DNA of 64,000 nt from Flaccisagitta enflata (GCA_965153355.1 OZ231126.1:41540001-41604000), one strand, 5' to 3'; numbered from the stretch's first letter, positions 26,880 through 40,001 are shown. The notes: a model not told the origin generated them from the sequence alone. Program-made: numbers and translations.

Positions 26880-27045
26880 CATTTCAACTCAAGACTATAA
26901 GAGGCTTTATCCGTCAGTCAATCCATTGGTCTGTTGGTCCGTTTGTCCGTCCAAGTGGAAAAACAATGGGTCTAGATGCTTGTGTGTGAGGGTGGGGTGT
27001 GGATGGGGGTTGGATGCCCCTGTCCACTTGTCCGCAACTCTCGTT
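26880..27045 (+). repeat. GTCC element, 5' end worn
   Basis: AAGAGGCTTTATCCGTCAGTC, TCCGTTTGTCCGTCC tract, GGGGGTTGGATGCCCCTGTC and GTCCGCAACTC end. Confidence 0.65.
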
Positions 27046-27099
27046 TTTTCTCTCAGCATTTACGACTTTTTTCCTACGGCGATTAGCCGCCTTTATTGG

Positions 27100-27600
27100 T
27101 AGTGGCTAGGTCAAAGGAGCATGTAATGACGATGACGACGCCAAGACATAACAGTTACCAACAACAACCGCCATGTAACAGGGCCAAGTGACTCTACGAT
27201 AGTGGCTGGGTCAAAGCAGTGGCTGGGTAAAAGCAGTGACTGGGTCAATGGAGCACATGTTGATGTTGATGAAGCCGTGAATCAAGGCCCGTGATCAAAA
27301 GATACCAATGCAAAGACTATGTGGGTCTAAAGACCTCACAAGAGTGTATAGGTGAATTCAAAGGAGCATGCACTGATGGTGACAATGCTGAGACCCAAGT
27401 AATAATGATGATGATTAACGCGAAAACGGATCGAGAAAGTTTATGATAGTGGGTGGGTCAAAGGAACATGCAATGATGATAATGATGCGGAGACAATAAT
27501 CAGGGTGCAAACGGATCGAATCCATGATAGTGGCAGGGTTAAAGAAGCATGAAATAATTGCTGGGTCAATAGAGCATGTACTGATGTACTGATGAAAGCA
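27100..27600 (+). repeat. Degenerate continuation of the ~100-base units
   Basis: AGTGGCTAGGTCAAAGG and GCATGTAATGA blocks repeat at decreasing fidelity. Confidence 0.7.
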
Positions 27601-27630
27601 GTAATATCGCATTCCACCTAGTTTTGAGTA

Positions 27631-27972
27631 CCGTATTTTTTCTAAAAAGCGCACCCCCTCCAAAAAGCCCCCCCCCTCTTATTTTCTTAGTGTTTCACTT
27701 TTCAGAAGAGATTTTGACAGAAATATTAAGTAAAATAATGAAATAATACAAACAATAAACCATTTTCAAAGACTTTCAAACAGATACGTGCAGACATGTG
27801 CAATGAATATCTCCATTATGACTTAGATTAAGCATTTTGGCAGCCTTTCATGAAAAATTTAGATTGAATGACAGTTCATCTAAAATATGAAAGGGCGCTA
27901 ATTGAAGGATTAAAAAGCAAAGTCATATTTCAATTTCAAGAGCGCCCGGGGCGCTTTTTAGAAAAAATACGG
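27631..27972. mobile_element. MITE with perfect 22-bp ends, TA flanks
   Basis: Exact inverted ends starting CCGTATTTTTTCTAAAAAGC bound 342 bases; TA flanks both sides (27629-27630, 27973-27974). CCGTATTTT-type ends with GCGC recur in many animal MITEs. Confidence 0.75.
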
Positions 27973-27981
27973 TATATGCTT

Positions 27982-28590
27982 TATACTATCTTAAAAATAG
28001 AAATGTTCCCACCTCTGAACTCAATCAAGTTATTGACTCAATAACCAATTCCAGTCAATCACAAATCTTTCAAATATTGGTGTTAGCTCCTTCTAGCTAA
28101 ATTATGGCCGCCATTTGTCAGGGAAGCGATTTGTAAAGCTTCTAGAGGCATTTTGTAGTGATAACATACCAGGCCTCCAGATAGATGCGCCAAATTGAGA
28201 CCAGAAACACTCACACATAAAAAAATATATGAAAAGCATACTTCTAGTCGGCCTAGTGCACTAAAATTTGAATTGAAGAGTTTCCAAACCTTAGTCCTAC
28301 TACAGTAAAAATTTCATCATGATCGGCCAACCAGAAGTATGTTTTTCTTGCTTTTATTTCTTATTTTTATAATCCGTGGCATATGTTTTAGGAAACTTTC
28401 AAAAGGAACAATTTCATTCAAATTAGAATAACTTTTAAGCCCATTGAGATAGAGACACGCGGTTTGCACAGATCGCTTGGAAATTTGAAGGGCTTCAGTT
28501 TGGTCACCGATTTTTTCAAAATTAGTTGAATTGTTTAGGATCTATGTATCAAAACGTGTGGGAACATTTCTATTTTTTAGATAGTATCTA
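27982..28590. mobile_element. Foldback element, ACTATCT..GTTCCCA ends
   Basis: The left end ACTATCTTAAAAATAGAAAT and the inverse of the right end differ by one base, and both continue GTTCCCA. An inner inverted pair (AAGCATACTTCTAG near 28235 and CAGAAGTATG near 28330) is also found in the 39.1-40.0 kb element, linking the two families. Confidence 0.65.
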
Positions 28591-28731
28591 CCATTAATCA
28601 ATGAAAGGGTATGTCCAACTGCCTCTCTTATACTCTCTTATACTCCGTCTGTTATACTTCGTCTGTTTGTCTGTCTGTCAGTTCGTCAGTCTTTCTCGGC
28701 CTCTATCCGTTTCTGGCTGCCTCTGTCTCTG

Positions 28732-28779
<48 letters not shown>

Positions 28780-28795
28780 CTGTGATTGCACGGTT

Positions 28796-29373
28796 TTTAG
28801 TCGCGACTCGCGACTCGGGAGTTAACTTGCATTGTCGGTCGGTCAGTTGGTTGATCGGTCTTTCCCTCAGTTTGTCACAATTTAGTGTTAAAGATGGTAA
28901 GTGCATTTTTTTAGGGATAGAAGGGGTCAAAACAGTTGATTAAAGCATTTGTAAGAGTTTTATCCAGTCGTTTCCATGGCATTCTGCGCCTTGATTTTTT
29001 TCGTAAACAAATCTCTCCCATGCGTTTTTAAGAAAACTATGACTAGAAAAGTCTGCCAAAAAAAAGAAAGAAAAAGAGCGCAAGAAAAGCTTACCGTAGG
29101 TACTGTCCATAATATTTTTCCATTTGTTCTTCTGTTTAAAGATTGAAAAACCGCTTGACCTAATCATATGTGAAAGTGTAGGGTAATACCCCAATTCTAA
29201 GCTCTTGCAGTGAAACGATCTCTTGCTCATGCGTTAAAAGGGGATGAAAAATTGAAAATGGTTAAAAAGTGTTTCAGTCTCGAAAATCAGAAATTCTATG
29301 CAGTCAAATTTGATGTTGGCGATTGAATCAAGCGCACGCGACTGCAAGGTGATGACCTTGTTTTTCTATCATA
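28796..29373 (+). repeat. GTCC element with ~400-base foreign interior
   Basis: TTTTTAGTCGCGACTCGCGACTC and GTCGGTCGGTCAGTTGG at the left; GCACGCGACTGCAAGG..GACCTTGTTTTT at the right. Confidence 0.5.
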
Positions 29374-29608
29374 ATGGAAAGGGAACGAAAGAAAGTCAAC
29401 GAATGAATTATGAGGACTATTTCCATTCACACAGATTCTATTGTGACGGAGAGTTGTTTGTGTCCCATCCGATATTTATGTACTACATTTCCGTTGGATT
29501 ATTGGACTGTTTGTCAGGAACACCTTTGCATAATACAGTGGAGTCTCACTGCAACCAGTGTCAAGGGACAAACAAATCCCATCGCCTCATTGATAAACAT
29601 TTGAAAGT

Positions 29609-29865
29609 AACAAGGCCAGATACACGGCTACCCAAGTTGCGTGCAGGTGGGCAGGGGCTGTATTTGCGGTGACTGGGTCATTTCGGTAGGTGCAGTGACG
29701 CCAAAGACCTCACCCCCCCCCCCCAAAAAAAAAAGTAAAGTGTGACGGAGAGATGGACCGACAGTCGGACGGACCGACGGATCGACGAAACGACAGTTGG
29801 ACGGACTGACGGATCGACGGAACGACAAAGCGGGGTGTAGCGTCGCGTAGCACATGACTAAAAAC
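29609..29865 (-). repeat. GTCC element
   Basis: AACAAGGCCAGATACACGGC, GTGGGCAGGGGC body, poly-C run, GACCGACAGTCGGACGGACC tract, GCGGGGTGTAGCGTCGCG hairpin with CTAAAAA. Confidence 0.8.
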
Positions 29866-30436
29866 GATATGAAAGGAGCAAATCGACGGAGACAAATCAT
29901 GGCGAAATTATCAACTATCAACAATGACAAATTTTTACTCCTCAATTACATTGCTTCATCAGTTATTGTTTAATAAACACATGGAAATTTAAAACTGTTT
30001 GACAGATAATTCCAGGAAACTTTTTTTTTCATTTTGGACGCGTTGTGAAGACAAACTCAAGTTAGAAACCGAGGAAGCATGAAAAACATCACCAAGTGGA
30101 TTTTTCCATAACTTGAATGGGGAAAGAATTCGTTTTTGACAGTTTTTCGCATAAATTTTCATTGCGTAAGAAAAGATAATGAAATTCAATTTCTTTTAAT
30201 ATTCCTAAATTTTTCTTTTGCCTTAAGGATTGTATGCTCAGAAGCTGTGTTCCAATTCTTTTTTGCTGGATACTGAGTAAGAAGGAAACGAGGACACGTT
30301 TCGAATGTAAAGTCCATTCTACTCATTTATTCATTCGTTCATTCATTCATTCATTAATTCATTCTTTTTTTAAAAATCTATTCAGGACATTCATTCAAAT
30401 GAGCTCATTTACTCCAAGAGGTCGTATCGTTGGCCT

Positions 30437-30635
<199 letters not shown>

Positions 30636-30638
30636 ACA

Positions 30639-31252
30639 CACTGCTGTCTCACACAAGGTTTGAGGCAAGAATGATATAACTATGTGGTTTTTTACATTTT
30701 TGCATAGTTCATGAGCATACAAACCAAGAACCATCAAGTAGAAAATCTTTCCTGGGGCGCTTTTTGAAATAAATGAAAAATTCAATATTTCTAGCTTCAT
30801 TTTTTATAAAAAGATTTTCAGGTTGGTTTAACCTTTTTGTTGGCAGCATAATGTTAATCCTGATATATTTCTAATTCATTTGATAGGTCGCACTATATGG
30901 TTTTCATAAGAAAAAAAAAATTATTTTTAAAGCCACCGTTACAAAATTAAAACGGTGGCCTAGAATATGAAAAATTCATTTCTTATGAAAACCATATAGT
31001 GCGACCTATCAAATGAATCAGAATTTTATCAGGATTAACAATATGCTCTTAAAAAATAGGTTAAACCAACCTGAAAAATTTTTCATGAAAAATAAAGCTA
31101 AAATATTGAATTTTTCATTTTTTTCAAAAAGCGCCTCTGGAAAGATTTTCTACTTGATGGTTCTTGGTTTGTATGCTCATGACCTATGCAAAAATGCAAA
31201 AAACCGCATAGTTATGTCATTCTTGTCTCAAACTTTGTGTGAGACAGCAGTG
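30639..31252. mobile_element. Foldback element, CACTGCTGTCTCACAC ends
   Basis: Arms of ~300 bases are inverted copies around ~30952. Outer ends are CACTGCTGTCTCACAC and its inverse. The central palindrome includes GTCGCACTATATGG and its mirror. It sits in a GA/GACA microsatellite on both sides, so any target duplication is ambiguous. Confidence 0.75.
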
Positions 31253-31545
31253 GACAGAGACAGAGAAATGAATAGACCGCCCTCGCTCAAGACGAAACTG
31301 ATCTATTTCACATATGGTTCAATGAGGTGATTTTCTATGGCTTGCTGGCAATAAACGAAGCCATTAACCGGCATTTTCTGAATATCCCGTAGGCGAGTTG
31401 GAACGCCTACTGCCACGCGCCATTCCAAAAGTCAAACCCTCTTCGATGACAGCTTTCTTGAACATAGTATGGTGATCTGCTGGGTGGTTGATGGTTGGGC
31501 ACAGGGATGAGGGAGCGATCAACTTTCTGCCGCTTTCATTTTTTT

Positions 31546-31843
31546 AGTAGCGGATCCGCGGCTGTAGAACTTGCCGTCGGTCGGTGACTTTTTTTAAGTG
31601 AGAGTGTTATTTACTGCACCGCCCCTGTCCACCCGTGCGCGAATGGGGGGAGGGTATACGGCCTTGTTTACTGCACCGCCGCTGTCCACCCGTCTGCCAC
31701 TGGGATGAGTATATACGGTCTTGTTTACTGCACCGCCGCTATCCATCCGTCCGCGACTGGGGTAGCCGTGTATCCGGCCTTGTTTACTGCACCGCCGCTG
31801 TCCACCTGTCCGCGACTGGGGGGAGGGTATACGGGCTTTTTTT
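31546..31843 (+). repeat. GTCC element with its 3' end in four tandem copies
   Basis: One hairpin and a short GTCGGTCGG tract are followed by four ~60-base units (31611-31843), each TTTACTGCACCGCC, CTGTCCACCCG and ending in a TATACGGCCTTG-type terminus. Confidence 0.8.
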
Positions 31844-31968
31844 TAGTTCAAATTTGTAAAGACAATCCTCTCACCAAATTGGAGGTGGTCAATCGTTTCC
31901 ACTTGCCAAGTTGTGCATTTCGACATGATATTACTGATGATCATGGGGAATAGATAGAAGCAGGCGTG

Positions 31969-32275
31969 TATAAAGTTGAGCATTCCCCCCCCCCCCCGGC
32001 GGGGGGGGGAATAAAATCAAAGGGTTTGGAGATGGGGAAAAAAATCAAAAGCTAAAAAAAAAGAAAAAAGGAAATTTTTGATGATTTAACACTTTTGGTA
32101 GTTCCAAATGGTAGTCTCTGCTTACTACAACACAATTTAACACTATTTAAACCTATAATGTTCTGTCTTATTGCTTTGTGAGGAAGAAAATCATAGATTT
32201 TGTAATGCGATGCGACGCGTCGCGGGGAGGAAAATCAAAGGCAGGGGGGGAATAAAATCAAACGCCGCTCAACTA
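31969..32275. repeat. Inverted-repeat element with poly-C/poly-G ends
   Basis: Ends TATAAAGTTGAGC and, inverted, TATATAGTTGAGC; both carry long C or G runs and the motif AATAAAATCAAA. It abuts the next foldback element. Confidence 0.55.
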
Positions 32276-32636
32276 TATACACTACGTTCCATGAAGCGCC
32301 CCAAACTTCGACTATGGCTTTCACCAATCTAACCACAGTTGAGGCTTGGTAAAAAAATATTCCATGCCAAATTTTGGGCCTCTCAGATAGCAGGAACCTT
32401 CGTTAGGGTGAGGTTGAAGTTTGCATTGAATTAGAATTGGAATCAGTATTTCTATTATGCAAATTTTGTCTCTGCCATAGATTTCTATGGAAACTTCATG
32501 GTCATCCTAACGAAGGTTCCCCCTATCCCAGAGGCCTGAAAATTTGCATGAGATATTTTTTTACCAAGCCTCGTCTATGGTAAGATTGGTGAGAGCCAGT
32601 GTTCAACTTTGGGGCGTTTCAATTGACGTAATATAC
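32275..32636. mobile_element. Foldback MITE, GAAGCGCCCCAAA arms
   Basis: Two ~140-base arms share GCGCCCCAAA, GAGGCTTGGTAAAAAAATAT and AACCTTCGTTAGG blocks in inverted order. The loop is ~80 bases. No ORF. Confidence 0.7.
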
Positions 32637-32649
32637 ACCCCTGGATAGA

Positions 32650-33219
<570 letters not shown>

Positions 33220-33402
33220 AGTGAGAGGATGTAGCGGTAAAAGTCACGTGCATCAATGCGTAACGTCACAACATCTTGAATGAAAGAGGAAAACGGAATC
33301 ATGTGTGCGATAAATTACTTCAAATCACGTGACGCTGTTACGATACGAAAGATTTCATTCACAGAATTACGTCACACAGCCTGATCATTTGAAAAAAAAT
33401 CT

Positions 33403-33578
33403 TTTTAGTCGCGGACACGCGACTCTACACCTTGCCGTGTCGGTCGGTCGGTAGGTCGGTCGGTAGGTCGGTCGGTCCGTCCGTCCGTCCGTCACATTTT
33501 TGAATTCCGAGCGGTTTTCGCATTACTGCTCCTGCCCAACCGTCCGCGACTGTATTGCCGTGTATCCGGCCTTGTTTT
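33403..33578 (+). repeat. GTCC element, best-preserved short copy
   Basis: TTTTTAGTCGCGGACACGCG, GTCGGTCGGTAGG and GTCCGTCCGTCC tracts, CTGCTCCTGCCCAACC, GTCCGCGACT and CCGTGTATCCGGCCTTG. Confidence 0.85.
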
Positions 33579-33700
33579 TAATGACTATTCTTCGGATTTC
33601 TGTCTGTCTCTATCAGTGATCTTTTTCCCAACTCTCCATCCCCAGTTTTGAGTGCCCTGATATCATCTTTTCCATTTTCTGTCTTTTTCCATTTGTCATT

Positions 33701-33860
33701 CTATCTATGAATCTGTCCCTCTGTTTGATTCAATCATGGAATTGGCAAACGTCTTCCTGTTTTTTTCTTCTTTGAGAATACTATCTATGAATCTGTCCCT
33801 CTGTTTGATTCAATCATGGAATTAGCAAACGTCTTCCTGTTTTTTTCTTCTTTGAGAAAA
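33701..33860 (+). repeat. 80-base perfect-length tandem duplication
   Basis: CTATCTATGAATCTGTCCCT to TTCTTTGAGAA twice, with two differences (33753, 33833 G/A region and the last bases). Confidence 0.9.
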
Positions 33861-34156
33861 AATACTTAGTTTCTCTAATTCTATTCATGAGACGACGTTA
33901 GTTGACACGGGAGAGACACGGGACGGTTTTCTCAGCATGAATTGATGCCTATAATTATAACTCTGATGGACGATCGTCAATTAACTTCCAAATTTGTGTA
34001 TGGCTTAAGAAACACACAATGACTGAAGCTTTCACACTAGGTCACACGAGGTATAAACGGACTCGCGACGCACTAGAATGCCTTTTTGATGGTTTCTTTG
34101 TTTATCAGTTGGCAGTTTTTGTGTTTTTGTGTTTGTGGTTGTTTGTGGTTGTTTGC

Positions 34157-34346
34157 TTTTTAGTCGCGTACACGCAACTCTACGCCCCACTTTGTCCCTG
34201 CGTCGGTCAGTTGGTTTGTCACAGTTTTCTTTTTAAAGATATTTTTTTTTACCTCACTGCTCCTACCCCATTGGTATAGTGATCTCAAATGTGTCCCCTG
34301 CCCACCCGCACGCGACTTCGGTAGCCGTGTATCCGGCCTTGTTCTT
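34157..34346 (+). repeat. GTCC element
   Basis: TTTTAGTCGCGTACACGCAAC, CACTGCTCCTACCCC body with GATCTCAAATGTG, CGCACGCGACT, CCGTGTATCCGGCCTTG; the next copy starts immediately. Confidence 0.8.
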
Positions 34347-34515
34347 TTTAATTGCGGACACGCAACTCTATAGAAGGTCTGTTGGTCCGCTGGTCCATCC
34401 GTAATGATCGAGTCGAAAACGAGCGGTTTAGACACTTTATGTGTGTAAGGGGGTCTGGGGTCTAAATGGGGGTTGGATGCCCCTGCCCACCCGTCCGAAA
34501 CGATATTGTGACCCC
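34347..34515 (+). repeat. GTCC element, uninterrupted version of the 1.2-kb copy
   Basis: TTGCGGACACGCAACTC, short GGTCCGCTGGTCC tract, GATCGAGTCGAAAACGAGCGG, GGGGGTTGGATGCCCCTGCC and a degraded end. Confidence 0.75.
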
Positions 34516-34609
34516 GCGTCACTTCTTTTTTTCTTTTTTGCTTTCTTTCTCTCTTTCACCCTATCAACTTTTCTTTCTTTCCCTTTTAATAGATTTCCTT
34601 CTTTCTTTC

Positions 34610-34782
34610 TTACTTACTCTGTTTCTTTGTTTCTTTGATTCTTTGTTTCTTTGTTTCTTTGTTTCTTTGTTTCTTTGTTTCTTTGTTTCTTTGTTTCTTT
34701 GTTTCTTTGTTCCTTTGTTTCTTTTTTTTCTTTCTTCTTTTTTTTTAAATTTTTTCTTTCATTCTTTCTTTCATTCTTTCAT

Positions 34783-34838
<56 letters not shown>

Positions 34839-34845
34839 TCAGTTT
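34610..34845 (+). repeat. (TTTG/TTTC)n tetranucleotide array
   Basis: TTTCTTTG units to 34720, then TTTC units to 34840. Confidence 0.95.
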
Positions 34846-35133
34846 GCTTTGTTAATTTGCTTGATTGTTTGTTTCTGTCTTTTTGTGCAGCAGCCTCAAT
34901 AGGGGATCAAGTCACTGAGAATACAGGGGAATCTGTCTGTCCATCTGTCCATATATCTGTCTGCCCCCCAGCTACAGGAATACGTTTCTTCTTTTGAGCC
35001 CATTCAAAAAATTCAAATTTTCTCCATGTTTTTCAATGAGAATTTTTGTAGCATTTACAATTCTTTCTTCTTTTTTACACATAATTCTATGGTGATTGTC
35101 ACATTTTCTCCTTTTTCCGGGTCAATTTTTCAT

Positions 35134-36868
35134 CTTTTTAGTCGCGTGCTACGCGACTCTACACCCCGCTTTGTCCGTCGGTCGGTTGGTCGGTCGGTTG
35201 GTCACACTTTACTTTTTTTATCCGTTTTATTCCTACTAACTCATATTAAGTAAATTAGGTCATTTAAAGTCAAATTAGATCATTTTAAGTCATTTTGGGT
35301 CATTTAAAGTCAGTTTAAGGCTATCGTTGCTTCAAAATGAAGTTACCCTGAAATTTTTTTTTCTTTTATAGAATGTCAAATACTAGTGTAAGAAACCCCT
35401 TCAAAAAATTTCTGAAAATTGAAAAAACTCAAATATAGGCAATTTTTCAGGCACTCGCTAGCCTGACTGGGGCAACGGAGGAAGCTGAAATTTTTCCTGA
35501 AGATAGACAAGACATGTGGCCAGGGTACGCCTGTAAAAAAAATTTGAATTTTATTATTTTACATACAATAAATCCAAGAAGAAATCTGTAAAATGTAGCC
35601 ATATAGAGGCTAGTAGCTTTTTTTGGAATTTGTTCCAGGTCTACCCTGGCCACATGTCTTCTCTATCTACAGTACAAATTTCAGCTTCCTACGTTGCCCC
35701 AGTCAGGCTAGCGAGTGTCTAAAAAATTGTCATTATTTTGCCATTCATTAAAGTAAAAATTGTGAGTATTACAGGGTAAAGGTACAACTTATGAACGATT
35801 TTTTTCATCAACTCGTTTTTAGTCTCCCTAACTCTCAGTTTTAAAGCACAAATTCATAGAAGCAGTCAGCGTCTGTGGCTAGTGAGTAGATTGCCTGACA
35901 TGAGCACTGAGATAATGCGCAAGGTGAGAATAGAAATTGATTTCTTGAAACATTGACCTGGGAAAAAGAGTTTGTGATTAAGGAGGGGCAGACAGCCTCC
36001 TTAAGTCTATTGTTCAAATCCTCCACTGATATATTGATAATTTTCATTTTTTCCTTTTTGCTTGATCAAAGCATTCCGGATTTTGTTTTTGCTCTGTAAT
36101 TTGGGTCAGGCCAGTGCTTGATAGTTGAAAATTGTAAGAGAACCCCTCTGTACGCACATTATTCATGAAAACAGATTTTTAATTTTACGACTATCTTGAG
36201 GAAATGTAAGCCTTAAGTCAATTTAAGTCATTTGAGTTATTTTAATAGTTTTCAGCATTTTAGTGATTTTAGGTCAATTTAAGTCAATTTAAGTCATTCA
36301 AAGTCATTTTAAGTCAATTTAAGTCAATTTAAGTCATTTTAGTCACTGGGTCATTTTAGTCATTTTAGGTCAATTCAAGTCAATTTAGGTCATTTTAAGT
36401 CATTTTAGGTCATTTTAGGTAAATTAGGTCATTTAAATTAGGTCATTTAAAGTCAAATTAAATCATTTTAAGTCATTTTGGGTCATTTAAAGTCAGTTTA
36501 AGACAATTTAAGTCATTTGAGTTATTTTAATAGTTTTCAGCATTTTAGTGATTTTAGGTCAATTTAAGTCAGTTAAGTTCAATTTAAGTCATTCTAGGTC
36601 AATTTAAGTCATTTAATGACATTTAAAGTCATTTTAAGTCAATTTAAGTCAATTTAAGTCAATTTAAGTCATTTTAGTCACTGGGTTATTTTAGTCATTT
36701 TAGGTCAATTCAAGTCAATTTAGGTCATTTTAAGTCATTCTAGGTCATTTTAAATCATTTTAAGTCATCTTATATCAATTAAGTTCAATGAAAGTCATTT
36801 TAGTTATGTGGTTATGTAATGATTAATTATTTAAGTCTTGCACGCGACTTATAGGTGTTGGCCTTGTT
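35134..36868 (+). repeat. Long GTCC element carrying AAGTCATTTT minisatellites
   Basis: TTTTTAGTCGCGTGCTACGC and GTCGGTCGGTTGG at the left; TGCACGCGACTTATAGG..GGCCTTG at the right. Degenerate 10-base AAGTCATTTT/AAGTCAATTT units fill 35240-35330 and 36190-36830; a foldback MITE and single-copy-like DNA lie between. Confidence 0.65.
35343..35782. mobile_element. Foldback MITE, CACTCGCTAGCCTGACTGG arms
   Basis: Inverted ~100-base arms (35447-35545 and 35635-35725) carry CACTCGCTAGCCTGACTGG and GGCCA/GACATGTGGCC blocks; outer TACCCTG ends are also inverted. It lies inside the long GTCC/minisatellite element at 35.1-36.9 kb. Confidence 0.65.
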
Positions 36869-37180
36869 CAATTTTCATCTTGAGTCAACTTTTCACGTTA
36901 TTCAATGGGATTTTTAGTTTTCTTGAAAAGATTCCCCCTTTGTCCTACTGGACTTTGTAACTTTCAGGGCCGCTGCCCCACTCCACCTCAATTTCAATCA
37001 CTAACCAGTTTTGCAGGGGACGGGTTACCGTTGACCACAAACTGCCTTTGGGCTGCCATCTGTTTCTTTCTTGGTGATTCCATTATCGAAAAATGGATAA
37101 GTTGACATCATTTCGAGAAACCGAAAATCAATTTCTCCCGTTTTTGAGGCAATGAAATTGGCACCGATGGCTTTGCAATG

Positions 37181-37358
<178 letters not shown>

Positions 37359-37939
37359 ATCTGCTGATCTGCTTACGCCCCATTCCTGTGTCACCGCTGA
37401 CCACGATCCACGATCCTTGGATGACTGGCTCATACACTCGCTTGCTATCGGGGACACTGTGCTTGTTTGTCATTTGGTCTATATCCAATTATGTCCAAAT
37501 TTGACCACTCCACATTTTGCCAGTTAAAGCGCTTTTTCTTGGCAGCTGCGAGTGCAAATGCCTTAAGTTGTCACTGGATCAACTATAACTCAATCTGTCT
37601 TCGATAGCCAGTCTGCTGGAATAAAAGTACGGATTATTGGATGTTTGGACTTCAATAGGTAAAAAGGTTCAACTGGAATAAAAGAATCAAGTGTGGAAGA
37701 AGAAGAAGCAAAGAATGAAAAAAATTCAGAAGAAAAAAAGAATAAAAGAGGGAGTTGGAGAAAGCAAAGAGAGAAAAAACATCTGGTTTTCGTACTTGAG
37801 AATCGATTAGGAGCTCAATTGCAATGGTGTGTTTTCTCTCATTCTCTCTTTTGCCTAGATTCAATTCGTTGCGGGTTTTTGGTGCGATAACGAAAAAGAA
37901 GAAAGTATTTGTGTACATGAACGTGCAACCACACGCTCA

Positions 37940-37942
<3 letters not shown>

Positions 37943-38028
<86 letters not shown>
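37943..38028 (+). repeat. (GA)n array
   Basis: About 84 bases of GA then an A run. Confidence 0.95.
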
Positions 38029-38030
<2 letters not shown>

Positions 38031-38380
38031 AAAAAGAAACAGAGACAGCCAGACATACAGACAGAAAGATAGTCTATCAGGAAGACAGACAGAATGACAA
38101 GAAAAAACAAACATAAAGACAGACAGAGTCAGTCACAGAGACGGAGGGATGGAGAAAGCTAAAGTCATGCACAAAACCATGGGCAGAGGGACAAAATATC
38201 CGAACTCGCCACGGGAAGGTTGTAACTAATTTGCTATCGACTATGCATTCTAGTGTAAGACAATGTGGGAAAAATTCAAACATAAATGTAATTAACTACA
38301 ATTAAATGTCATGCAAATATGTGTCAGTAGTTGATGGGTCGATTCAATCGTAAATGCCTCCATTAATCCAATTACAATTA

Positions 38381-38973
38381 CTATCTAGGAAAAAAGTTTG
38401 GAAGCACTTTGGGTTTGTAGTATGTTTTCCCTCCTATGCACTCCAAACTTATACACCTGATTGTTTTGGTTATTTTTGTATTCATACTAACTAGAACAAA
38501 AGCGAAAAACGATCTTCAATCCTATTAAGGAACCGCAAGTTTAGTTTGTTTATCACAACTAAGAGGTGGTTGTGGTAAAAATGGTACATTTTGGTCATTT
38601 TGGCTGCAAAATTGGGCTACTTCCCATTCGAAATCTGACTTGAAATCCATGAGATTATGCAACTAGAGCTCAAGAGCTAACCAGTGGTGCAATCCGCATG
38701 TTTTCATCATTTTTTGGTAAAATTTGAGAGTAATTCAAAGATTGAAGGGTCAGGAAAAAAAAGAAATCCTCCTTTTTTTGCCGTTTTTGAAAGTGCATGA
38801 TCAAATTCAAACTAACGGCATTTCTAAAAGGTTTTATGCATAGAGAAGAGATTGCACTCAGATTGTAGATTTTTTGACGTAGATTAAAATGCTCATAAAT
38901 TTTTTGTATTTATCTCAACGGGAAGTTGAGATATTCCTCTTTAAAGGTGCTTCCAAACATATTTCCTAAATAG
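38381..38973. mobile_element. Tc1/mariner-like MITE, CTATCTAGGAAA ends
   Basis: Ends CTATCTAGGAAAAAAG and CTATTTAGGAAATATG (inverted), both continuing TTTGGAAGCAC; TA flanks. 593 bases, no ORF. Confidence 0.7.
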
Positions 38974-39142
38974 TACATGTCATAGAATTACGTATCTGTT
39001 ACTTGATCGGTTGGTTTAAACGTAAATGCATACAATGACAATAATATGTCATACAATAACGAATCCATTGGTTATGCTTTCATTTAATCAACCACAAGGC
39101 GCAGATTATATACATCTTTCAATTACGGTGGAAACCGTTCAC

Positions 39143-40001
39143 TACGCTGAGGAGAATACACTTTTTCTCATGCAGGGACCCAGAGGAGGGCCCAGAATTT
39201 TTTAATTTGATGTAATTAATGTATTCTAAAAATTTCAGGACCATAGATGTTCTTAAACATTCATCATATTGCAACTGAAAAATGGCTCATCCTTAAGGGG
39301 GCCAAAATTTCAAAATCATTTTTCCTCAAATCTGATGGCAGATTCAGATACCTTGTAAAAGATTTTACCAGATAGTATATTTCTTTTTTAACAAAATTTT
39401 GTTTTTAAGCTAAAAAAAATGCAAAAACCTCTAAAAAACCTTGTTTTTTAAAAACCCTCATTTTTGAAGGTTTTTTGAATTTTTTTAGGTTACAAACAAA
39501 ATTTTGAAAAAAGAAAATATAGTATCTGCCCACCTTGATATGGGGGCTGAGAAAAACCCGAGATGAACCTCAATAGCTTAATTTACATGAAAAGCATACT
39601 TCTAAATGCCCCAGTAAGGTGAAATTTTACATAAAGAAAGACAATGGTTTTGCAGAGCTTCAGTTAAAATTTCATCTCACTGGGTTAACTAGAAGTATGC
39701 TTTTCATGTAAATTAAGCTATTGAAACATGCTAGATTCATCTCGGGTTTTTCTCAGCCCCCAGATCAAGGTGCTGCCTTAATTTTTACAAGGAATCTGAA
39801 TCTGGCATCAGATTTGATGAAAAATGATTCTGAAATTTTGGCCCCCTTATGGATGAGCCATTTTTTAGTTGCAATATGATGAATGTTGAAGAACATCTAT
39901 GGACCTGAAATTTTTAGAATACATTATTTTCATCAAAGTAAAAAAATCTGAGCCCTCCTCAGGGTATGTGCATGAAAAAAAAAGTGTATTCTCCTCAGCC
40001 T
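39143..40001. mobile_element. Large foldback element with candidate 9-bp target duplication
   Basis: Arms of more than 300 bases: GCTGAGGAGAATACACTTTT at the left, its inverse at the right, and matching inner blocks (CATCATATTGCAACT, AGTATGCTTTTCATG). ACCGTTCAC occurs immediately outside both ends (39134-39142, 40002-40010); 9-bp duplications are typical of Mutator-like elements. Confidence 0.7.
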
